Positions 25,400 through 31,176 of a stretch of 64,000 nucleotides of DNA are shown here, piece after piece. Positions within the stretch are counted from its first letter, which is position 1. Every line of letters begins with the position of its first letter. This DNA is from Ornithinibacillus sp. 4-3 (lineage in GTDB: Bacteria; Bacillota; Bacilli; Bacillales; Amphibacillaceae), in assembly GCF_040958695.1 (NCBI RefSeq), contig NZ_CP162599.1:282001-346000 (forward strand), given 5' to 3'. Made by a program: the position numbers and the translations under genes. Below the pieces are notes generated by a model, which made no database searches, had not been told where the DNA came from, and saw only the letters and a program-made list of their open reading frames with translations.

Positions 25400-25501
25400 G
25401 GTTGTGTGAAAATTAGTCCATTAAAAAGCACCTACAATTAAGTAAGTGTGGACCTATGTCAATATCTTGGACACAAATAGCTTAAGTTTTTAATGATATT
25501 T

Positions 25502-26317
25502 TCAGCTGATATTTCGGCAGATATTTTCTACCTCTTGTGGTGTCATATAATTTATACTCCCATGAATTCTTTTGCGATTATACCAACCTTCAATATACTG
25601 AAATAACGCTATTTTCGCTGAATATTCATCTAGATACTGAACATGATTGACTTCTTCCTTTTTTAAAATGGCATGGAACGATTCAATGCAAGCATTGTCA
25701 TAAGGGCTACCTTTATAGCTAAAAGAATGCTTTATGTTAAATTCGGTGATCAAAAATGCGAATTCATCGCTTGTATATTGACTACCAAGGTCTGAATGAA
25801 AGATAAGTTCTTCACAGGGTTGTTGCGTTTCATATGCATTTCGTAATGCGGTGCTTATTAATTCCGTTGTCATTGTGCGTCCAAAAGAATGGCCAACAAC
25901 CTTTCTTGAATGCAAATCCAAAACAGTTGCCAGATAGCACCAACCCTGCTTTAAGGTGTGGATATAAGTAATATCTCCAACCCATTTTTCATTGATTGTT
26001 TTCGTCTCAAAATCACGCTCTAAAATATTCTCACGTTCTATTATCTTTTCTTTACTCGGTGTCGGACGGAATTTCTTCGTTGTGATGGACCTGATATTTG
26101 CCTTTTTCATCAGGCGTTGCACACGTTTTAAACTTACATGATATCCGGCCAACTCTAATAAATGGTGGATTTTTGGTGCACCATAACGTTGTTTACTGTC
26201 GTTAAAAATTCGGATGATTTCTTTTGTTAGTTGTCGATTTTCCTGTTCTTGTTTTGAGATAGAAAACGTTAATGATTGATAGTACGTGCTCCTAGGAACA
26301 CCAAGCACTTCACACAA
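25502..26317 (-). CDS. IS3-family (IS150-like) OrfB, DDE transposase part
   Basis: 271 residues counted from the first in-frame start (MCEVLGVPRSTYYQSL); the frame stays open upstream to the OrfA slip site. It has the HTH_21 region (NDSKQRYGAPKIHHLLELAG), then the rve core with WVGDITYIHT, LIFHSDLGSQYTSDE and SPYDNACIESFHAILKKE, so all three DDE positions are present. The product is normally made as an OrfAB fusion by -1 frameshift at 26,380-26,386. The element looks intact. Confidence 0.9.
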   Translation of the reverse strand: MCEVLGVPRSTYYQSLTFSISKQEQENRQLTKEIIRIFNDSKQRYGAPKIHHLLELAGYHVSLKRVQRLMKKANIRSITTKKFRPTPSKEKIIERENILERDFETKTINEKWVGDITYIHTLKQGWCYLATVLDLHSRKVVGHSFGRTMTTELISTALRNAYETQQPCEELIFHSDLGSQYTSDEFAFLITEFNIKHSFSYKGSPYDNACIESFHAILKKEEVNHVQYLDEYSAKIALFQYIEGWYNRKRIHGSINYMTPQEVENICRNIS

Positions 26318-26376
26318 TGTATGAACAGGGTAATATTCTCTTTCTTGCTCGATGAAATCCGTAATATCGTTGTCGG

Positions 26377-26655
26377 TTACTTTTTTGCGAATATGGCCAT
26401 AGCTTTTTTTAATATTTCGTTCTCCTGTTGTAACTTAAGCATTTCTTTTTGCATCTTTGCGTAATCATCTGGTGTTACGGATGATCCATCTTCTAGCTCT
26501 ACTGGATTGAATTTTTTTATCCATGCATAAATAGTTACTTCTGAAACGCCATATTCACTGCTTAATTCCCTAGCTGATTGACCTGAACGATATAAATCAA
26601 CAACCATCTTCCTAAAATCATCATTGTAACGTTTACCATGTTTGTGATTTGCCAT
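26377..26655 (-). CDS. IS3-family (IS150-like) OrfA
   Basis: 92 residues from the ATG at 26,655 (MANHKHGKRYNDDFRKMVVD); a TTG three codons earlier is possible. It contains a helix-turn-helix (SARELSSEYGVSEVTIYAWI) and a leucine-zipper tail (EMLKLQQENEILKKAMAIFA). The end reads GC A AAA AAG TAA: the canonical heptamer at 26,380-26,386 lets ribosomes slip -1 into VTDNDITDFIEQEREYYP and on into OrfB. Confidence 0.88.
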   Translation of the reverse strand: MANHKHGKRYNDDFRKMVVDLYRSGQSARELSSEYGVSEVTIYAWIKKFNPVELEDGSSVTPDDYAKMQKEMLKLQQENEILKKAMAIFAKK

Positions 26656-26794
26656 TGGACACAACCCCCTAGTAATAATTTTAAAGACTTAACTAAGTTG
26701 TGTCCATGAAACTATACTAGCATCAGTGCTTGAATCGGATCTGAGTCAATATTTTGTCATATTATTATTTTAAAATTATAAACTTAGCCTTATA

Positions 26795-26803
26795 TGTTAT
26801 AAT
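26795..26803 (+). promoter_or_regulatory. Extended -10 promoter of sRNA-like copy 2
   Basis: TGTTATAAT is a perfect extended -10 element (TG, one base, TATAAT). No good -35 box lies upstream, which extended -10 promoters do not need. Transcription would start near 26,810. Confidence 0.6.
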
Positions 26804-26809
26804 ATGCTA

Positions 26810-26958
26810 TGGATTGAGATTATTTAGTCGTAACTGTATGCATCGACTACAAGAGATTGTTTAGTTACCTCCATGAAGCTAACTTTCTCTATATCCTGTG
26901 TTATAGCTAATATAATTTCATTCTAATGAAAGACCGCTTAATGGCGGTCTTGTTTCTT
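26810..26958 (+). ncRNA. Small-RNA-like element, copy 2
   Basis: About 145 bases run from an extended -10 promoter to the hairpin AAGACCGC / GCGGTCTT (26,930-26,951), which is followed by a T-rich tail. Two outer blocks and the hairpin match copy 1 at 20,479-20,600; the middle differs. The 3' end overlaps the last codons of a minus-strand zinc-ribbon gene, so the two transcripts would be complementary at their 3' ends. That is the geometry of antisense RNA regulators such as RatA, but no type I toxin is recognised here. Confidence 0.5.
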
Positions 26959-27108
26959 ATTATTTACTTTTACTTTATTTATGTAATTTAGAGTTTCTCT
27001 ACTTAACTGTAAATCTACAGTGTATTCTTCACACCATGGACAAAACCCATTCCCATTCTTCATTTTAGCAACAGCTACTTTTAACCCACAATTAATACAA
27101 TACCGCAT
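26938..27108 (-). CDS. 56-residue zinc-ribbon protein
   Basis: A small gene: MRYCINCGLKVAVAKMKNGN, GFCPWCEEYT, then a basic helix ending KVNNKKQDRH. CINC (residues 4-7) and CPWC (residues 23-26) form a four-cysteine zinc knuckle. AAGGTGATC lies 6 bases before the ATG, and a strong promoter (27,130-27,158) precedes it. The stop codon and last four codons lie in the terminator hairpin shared with the opposing sRNA-like element. Function unknown; a DNA- or RNA-binding role is possible. Confidence 0.7.
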   Translation of the reverse strand: MRYCINCGLKVAVAKMKNGNGFCPWCEEYTVDLQLSRETLNYINKVKVNNKKQDRH

Positions 27109-27129
27109 CTGATCACCTTCTTTTTACCT

Positions 27130-27158
27130 ATTGTATCAAATAGTATTCATAGTGTTAA
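27130..27158 (-). promoter_or_regulatory. Promoter of the zinc-ribbon gene
   Basis: On the minus strand TTAACA (27,153-27,158), exactly 17 bases, TACAAT (27,130-27,135). Near-identical to the stranded promoter at 25,371-25,399. Confidence 0.75.
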
Positions 27159-27192
27159 GGATGTGTATTTAATTATTCCCTAAAGATTCCAC

Positions 27193-27221
27193 TTGTGATT
27201 AAGAACAAATGTTCCTATAAT
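27193..27221 (+). promoter_or_regulatory. LexA (SOS) box in the yolD promoter
   Basis: TTGTGA (27,193-27,198), 17 bases, TATAAT (27,216-27,221). The spacer contains GAACAAATGTTC (27,203-27,214), which fits the Bacillus LexA core GAAC-N4-GTTC. LexA bound here would block the promoter until DNA damage. Confidence 0.75.
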
Positions 27222-27250
27222 AAAAGAAAATATTTGAAGGTGGGAGCACT

Positions 27251-27667
27251 ATGAGACAATTTTCAATACCAAAATATAATATTATAAGAGTGACCCCCGA
27301 ACAGTTTGGCTATAAGGACAGAGGAATACTGAAATGGCAGGGAATGATACTATCTGATCATACAGATGCGCTAAAAAGAGAAAAGCTAAACGAACATTTG
27401 TCAGAAGTTGAAGCAAAAGAGGGAATGTCAGAAGAAGGCATTTCAGAGGCTTTGTACAATGCATTTGTTACAGCTACACCAGTATTAATTCAAGCCAACG
27501 TTATAAATAATGGAAGATATTACAACGATTTAGAGTGCATAATCTTAGGTTATGAAGACAATCAAATTTATTTGAAATTAAAAGATGGCCGTACAACCAA
27601 TTGCACTCTAGATCAAATAAGAAATGTTGAATATATGGATATGTTAAAGTGGTTTGATAAGGTCTAG
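27251..27667 (+). CDS. YolD-like family protein
   Basis: 138 residues. The N-terminus carries the YolD signature: YKDRGILKWQGMILSDHTDA. The rest is a small beta-barrel-like region (VLIQANVINNGRYYNDLE, IYLKLKDGRTTNCTLDQI). YolD proteins are usually encoded beside UvrX-type Y-family polymerases in phages and are under LexA control; their mechanism is unknown. Here no uvrX is present, but the SOS box is. AAGGTGGGAG precedes the ATG. A truncated copy of its end lies at 21,893-21,963. Confidence 0.85.
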   Translation: MRQFSIPKYNIIRVTPEQFGYKDRGILKWQGMILSDHTDALKREKLNEHLSEVEAKEGMSEEGISEALYNAFVTATPVLIQANVINNGRYYNDLECIILGYEDNQIYLKLKDGRTTNCTLDQIRNVEYMDMLKWFDKV

Positions 27668-27670
27668 TAA

Positions 27671-27757
27671 AACTAGTTTCTTCTATTATATATAAAAAAT
27701 AAAGAGAGCTGATTTTTTGCTCTCTTTATTTGTGTGAACTAGTTTCTTCTATTATAT
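27671..27757 (+). repeat. 21-base direct repeat flanking a terminator
   Basis: AACTAGTTTCTTCTATTATAT occurs at 27,671-27,691 and again at 27,737-27,757. Between them is a hairpin AAATAAAGAGAG / CTCTCTTTATTT (about 27,698-27,732) with loop CTGATTTTTTG, the probable terminator of yolD. Confidence 0.75.
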
Positions 27758-27782
27758 GGAGATATAAAGAAAAAATTGTTAC

Positions 27783-27920
27783 AAGGGTGCCAGAAAGGTG
27801 CCAAAAAGTGTCATAAAGGTGATAACAGAACATTTTTATTTATTATTCTTGAAAATATAGTTATGACCATTAACTCGTAATGACAACAATTGAAAGTCAT
27901 TGAAAGTGCATGAAAGTATA
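27783..27920 (+). repeat. Phased short repeats next to att site (candidate integrase arm sites)
   Basis: TGAAAGT occurs at 27,891, 27,901 and 27,911, exactly one helical turn apart. A second cluster at 27,783-27,823 holds four AAAGGTGCC-like units about 11 bases apart. Such phased repeats beside an attachment core are typical of arm-type sites of tyrosine integrases. Confidence 0.55.
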
Positions 27921-27929
27921 GTCGAACTT

Positions 27930-27972
27930 CATGGTAAGGATGAGGTCATCGGTTCGATCCCGGTTGGGAGCT
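27930..27972 (+). other. Prophage attachment site: 3' half of tRNA-Thr(GGT)
   Basis: From ATGGTAAGGATGAGGTC through CATCGGTTCGATCCCG to GTTGGGAGCT the sequence is the anticodon loop (GGT), variable loop, T arm and acceptor strand of tRNA-Thr(GGT), but the 5' half is absent. A partial tRNA 3' end is the usual scar where a phage has integrated into a tRNA gene. The intact gene should be at the other prophage end, left of this window. Chromosomal genes resume directly after it. Confidence 0.75.
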
Positions 27973-27975
27973 CTT

Positions 27976-28014
27976 GCGCAAACGCTTGATACATAAGGTA
28001 TTGAGCGTTTTTTT
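27976..28014 (+). terminator. Terminator downstream of the tRNA half
   Basis: AACGCT..ATAC and GTAT..AGCGTT pair with a short loop, followed by a run of seven T. It was probably the native terminator of the tRNA gene. Confidence 0.7.
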
Positions 28015-28178
28015 ATTTAAGTCATTTTTTAGTAAGAAAGTACACAAAGGCTTTTATTGTTATTTAACATAATCAAATAGTCCATATCCAATTTAGTTGA
28101 ATCACTATGAAAACATTTAATTAGGGAGAAAAATAATTACCCTATTAGAATAAAATAATATTTTAAATTTCAGTATAG

Positions 28179-28228
28179 AACCAAAAAGAAGTAGCCTCCG
28201 AGTCAATGAAGGCTACTTCTTTTTGGTT
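28179..28228 (-). terminator. Terminator of the PfpI-like gene
   Basis: A 19-base perfect inverted repeat (AACCAAAAAGAAGTAGCCT and its complement) with a 12-base loop, ending five bases from the stop codon of the minus-strand gene. Confidence 0.85.
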
Positions 28229-28233
28229 GTTGA

Positions 28234-28749
28234 TTAACCAAGTACCTTAACAGATTCACGATTAAATGCAGGAAGGTCATCTGGTGTACGACTTGTTACT
28301 AATTGGTTTTGACAAACAACTACCTCTTTGTCTGCGTAGTCTGCGCCAGCGTATTCCATATCCACTTTGATTGATTTATAACCAGTTGCATCGCGGCCTT
28401 CTAATGTTTTGGCTGTAATAAGCAATTGTGGACCATGACAAATTGCCATAACCGGCTTTTTCTTGTCCATAAAATGTTTGGCAAATGCTACAAAGCGTTC
28501 ATCTGCACGTAATATATCCGGAGAAAAACCACCAGGAATAAACAAAGCATCAAAGTCTTCTGGTTTCACATCATCAATACCTTTATCAATGGTTACTTTT
28601 GTACCTTCTGATTTACCTGTTACCGTATTTCCTTTTTCTTTTTCGATAGTAACTAGCTCATGACCAGCTTCCTCTAATGCCTCTTTCGGACTTGTGAATT
28701 CTACGTCTTCAAATAAGTCTGTAATGACTGTTGCGACTTTTTTACCCAT
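28234..28749 (-). CDS. DJ-1/PfpI-family protein (YhbO/YraA-like)
   Basis: 171 residues of the class I glutamine-amidotransferase-like fold. The nucleophile elbow is AICHGPQLL with the cysteine at residue 104; a conserved glutamate lies near residue 14 (DLFEDVE), and HGP supplies the histidine. Bacterial members are stress proteins described as proteases, glyoxalases or deglycases; which applies here is not decidable. AAAGGAGTG precedes the ATG. It stands alone with its own strong terminator. Confidence 0.88.
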   Translation of the reverse strand: MGKKVATVITDLFEDVEFTSPKEALEEAGHELVTIEKEKGNTVTGKSEGTKVTIDKGIDDVKPEDFDALFIPGGFSPDILRADERFVAFAKHFMDKKKPVMAICHGPQLLITAKTLEGRDATGYKSIKVDMEYAGADYADKEVVVCQNQLVTSRTPDDLPAFNRESVKVLG

Positions 28750-28877
28750 GAATTGACACTCCTTTAAAAATGTTTACACTCACTATATTCCCCAAAAATA
28801 TTTTTTTAAAAATAAAATTTTAAATTCGTTCCGTAAATTAGAGCTCTATTCAAAAGCAAATAAAAATTTCCTCCAAG

Positions 28878-29873
28878 CTAAAGTATTGTTTCTGCCAATA
28901 AACGATAGGATTTTTTCTTCGCTTCAAAGTCAAAGATATTTGTAATAATCATAAATTCATCTGTTTGGTAGATTTTTTGTAAAGCTATTAATTTCTCTTT
29001 TACTAGATCTGGTGTTCCAATAATACATCGGTTGCGGTTCTGTTTGATTGTAGTTAAATCCTCTGGGCTAAATGTAGAGCTATTAATATCTTCTTTGGGC
29101 AATACTAATGTACCTAATCCTTTTCCAACGTTTAATAGCCATTTGTCCTGTGTTATTGCTAGTTCTTCCGCCTCTTCTTCTGTTTCTGCACAAATAACAA
29201 AGATGCAAACAATGGATTGTGCCTCGCTACCAGTTATAGAAGGGGAAAAATAGTCATGATATATTTTTAATGCTTCTATTCCCTGACTTGGATCAATAAA
29301 ATGACCAAATACGAAGCCTAATCCCATTTCTGCTGCTTGTCTAGCCGAACGTTCTGATAAACCTAACAACCAGAGAGGGGGTGGGTTTGCAATTCTCGGA
29401 CCAGCTTTGACTAGCCTAAATTCATGATCACGGGGTAAAGTATTATGTAAAAATCCTTGTAAATCTGCAACTTGCCTTGGGAAGTCATGAAGATTTTTAT
29501 TTTGGTTATCTGTTAACGCAGATCTCGTTAGCTGGGAACCACCTGGTGAGTTACCTACACCAATATCAATACGATCTGGAAAGAAAGCAGCTAATGTATT
29601 TGCGTTTTCAGCAATTTTATAGGGGCTATATTGTGGCAAAAGTATGCCACCTGAACCAACACGAATTTGATTAGTTACAGAAGCAATTCTTGTCATCATA
29701 ATTTCGGGAGAAGAGCTTGCAAGACCGTTACTGTTATGATGTTCAGCAACCCAATAACGATGATAGCCTAATTTTTCAGCCCATTGCGCTAACTCCAGTG
29801 TATGCTGCAATGTTAGTTCTGAAGTATCTCCTTTGGATATGGGAGCTTGATCTAATACACTTAATTTCATCAC
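28878..29873 (-). CDS. LLM-class flavin-dependent oxidoreductase (luciferase-like)
   Basis: 331 residues beginning MKLSVLDQAPISKGDTSELT, the typical start of the MsnO8-type luciferase-like monooxygenases. Other markers: LGYHRYWVAEHHN, ASVTNQIRVGSGGILLPQYS, FPDRIDIGVGNSPGG and WLLGLSERSARQAAEMGLGF. These enzymes use FMNH2 and oxygen on small organic substrates. It is divergent from the Zur-box methyltransferase gene; both starts lie within 190 bases. Substrate unknown. Confidence 0.85.
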   Translation of the reverse strand: MMKLSVLDQAPISKGDTSELTLQHTLELAQWAEKLGYHRYWVAEHHNSNGLASSSPEIMMTRIASVTNQIRVGSGGILLPQYSPYKIAENANTLAAFFPDRIDIGVGNSPGGSQLTRSALTDNQNKNLHDFPRQVADLQGFLHNTLPRDHEFRLVKAGPRIANPPPLWLLGLSERSARQAAEMGLGFVFGHFIDPSQGIEALKIYHDYFSPSITGSEAQSIVCIFVICAETEEEAEELAITQDKWLLNVGKGLGTLVLPKEDINSSTFSPEDLTTIKQNRNRCIIGTPDLVKEKLIALQKIYQTDEFMIITNIFDFEAKKKSYRLLAETIL

Positions 29874-29957
29874 TTATAACTCCTTTTCTCAGCAAATCTA
29901 TAAACGTATAGACAATTAAAAGGTACAACAATTTTTTATCAACAAAAATGCTTCTGA

Positions 29958-29986
29958 TTGTAAATCGTAATTCTTACGATTATAAT
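29958..29986 (+). promoter_or_regulatory. Zur-box promoter of the methyltransferase gene
   Basis: TTGTAA (29,958-29,963), 17 bases, TATAAT (29,981-29,986). The spacer carries AAATCGTAATTCTTACGATTA (29,962-29,982, given as AAATCGTAAT-T-CTTACGATTA), which differs from the Bacillus Zur consensus AAATCGTAAT-N-ATTACGATTT at two positions. Zinc-loaded Zur would repress this promoter. Confidence 0.75.
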
Positions 29987-30055
29987 GCGGTTAAGACCTG
30001 ATTCAATTAGAATACATTTACGGATTGATAGTGTAAAGAGAGGAGACATCTACAA

Positions 30056-30667
30056 ATGATAAATAATTCATGGGATGAACGTTTTAATAAACAGGAGTAT
30101 ATATACGGAAAAGAGCCCAATGTCTTTGTTAAATCAATGCTGCAAGACCACCCTAGTTGCGATGTACTGACCATAGCAGAGGGAGAAGGACGTAACGCAG
30201 TCTATGCAGCAGAATTAGGGCATCGTGTTACGGCTTGGGATTATTCGTCTGTAGGTTTAGACAAACTACATCAATTTGCTGATTCTAGAAACGTTAAGGT
30301 TAAAACAAAATTAGTTGATTTAGCTCAAGAAATCGATTTTAGAGAAAATCAATGGGATGTGGTTATGAATGTTTTTGGTCATATTGGAGATGCTTCTGTT
30401 CGTCAACGTTTAATGAAAGGAATCAAAACAATGCTCCGTCCAGGTGGAGTTTATATTATGGAAGTCTACTCCGATCGTCAACTCCCTTATCGTAGTGGGG
30501 GAGGAAAAGATATTCGTCTTTTATATACGCCATGTGAAGTGCTTCAGATTTTTGCTGACTGGCAAATCAAATATTTTTATTATGGTGAAGTGGAGCGATA
30601 TGAGGGAAAATTACACACGGGCTTAGGACATGTCATTCAACTCGCAGTTTATAAACCAACTGATTAA
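30056..30667 (+). CDS. Class I SAM-dependent methyltransferase (TehB-like)
   Basis: 203 residues. It opens SWDERFNKQEYIYGKEPNVF, as in TehB-like and related methyltransferases. The SAM-binding motif I is LTIAEGEGRNAVYAAELGH, followed by the acidic end VTAWDYS; later WDVVMNVFGHI and MLRPGGVYIMEVY are motifs IV-V. GAGGAG precedes the ATG. It is monocistronic, with a terminator overlapping its stop. Its promoter has a Zur box, so it is probably expressed when zinc is scarce. Substrate unknown. Confidence 0.85.
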   Translation: MINNSWDERFNKQEYIYGKEPNVFVKSMLQDHPSCDVLTIAEGEGRNAVYAAELGHRVTAWDYSSVGLDKLHQFADSRNVKVKTKLVDLAQEIDFRENQWDVVMNVFGHIGDASVRQRLMKGIKTMLRPGGVYIMEVYSDRQLPYRSGGGKDIRLLYTPCEVLQIFADWQIKYFYYGEVERYEGKLHTGLGHVIQLAVYKPTD

Positions 30668-30688
30668 ATTTTTCAGTTGGTTTTATTT
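30655..30688 (+). terminator. Terminator of the methyltransferase gene
   Basis: AACCAACTG / CAGTTGGTT stem of nine pairs over loop ATTAAATTTTT, followed by TTATTTG. The left arm lies in the end of the gene. Confidence 0.7.
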
Positions 30689-30732
30689 GTTACTAATAGA
30701 TAAAGGGGATGATGAAATAATTTTAGATTCCT

Positions 30733-30792
30733 GTTTCTAACCGATGACCACTCCTTACCATGGACATACTCTACCTATTGAACTATGTGAGC
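30733..30792 (-). pseudogene. Degenerate tRNA-Thr(GGT)-like sequence
   Basis: On the minus strand the sequence reads GCTCACATAGTTCAATAGG, TAGAG, then TCCATGGTAAGGA and GGTCATCGGTT, closely resembling tRNA-Thr(GGT): D arm, anticodon loop ATGGTAA and start of the T arm. The T loop and 3' acceptor strand are lost and the anticodon stem has mismatches. It is in reverse orientation to the att half-tRNA at 27,930. Probably an old integration or rearrangement scar. Confidence 0.55.
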
Positions 30793-30793
30793 C

Positions 30794-31176
30794 AGTTATC
30801 AAATAAAAATTTATTAAACTTCTTAGAAAAAAATTTACAAACAATAAAAAATAAGATAGAATATTAGGAATACACTAATATTTACGCTGGTCATTCCCAT
30901 TCTATTATTTAACTGAATTTTCTGTCCATAGACAACCCTCTTATCTTCAAGTTCTACCCACAATAAATGAAATAATAGCTAGTTCCGGTTAAATTTCCAT
31001 ACTCAAATTTAATTTCCATATATTTAGTTCTTTATTTGTTACATGATAATATACTAGTTGAAACTCTAAAGGAATCTGTAACTTAGTCACTACAATATAA
31101 ATAAAAGATAAGCGTTTATATTGAAAAGTCAACTAATGTTAGTTAATGCAATACAAACTATTAGGGAGGAATAAAT
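30794..31176. other. A/T-rich intergenic region before the first SBP gene
   Basis: No gene is seen. Near the downstream gene is a small palindrome AACTAATGTTAGTT (31,131-31,144) that could be an operator, and a GGGAGGA ribosome site before the ATG at 31,177. Confidence 0.4.

Larger units (their letters stand above)
25468..26706 (-). mobile_element. Second IS3-family element (IS150-like)
   Basis: Ends are TGGACACAA (25,468-25,476) and TTGTGTCCA (26,698-26,706), giving 1,239 bases. The similarity continues inward: ATAGCTTAAG on one side against CTTAACTAAG on the other. OrfA and OrfB are joined by a slip site. I could not find a matching target duplication, so the borders or the flanks may have changed since insertion. 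Confidence 0.8.

Noticed and set aside
25468..26706. Target duplication for the IS150-like element
   Set aside because: Flanking bases (ATCT on one side, TGAA on the other) do not match in any register I tried.
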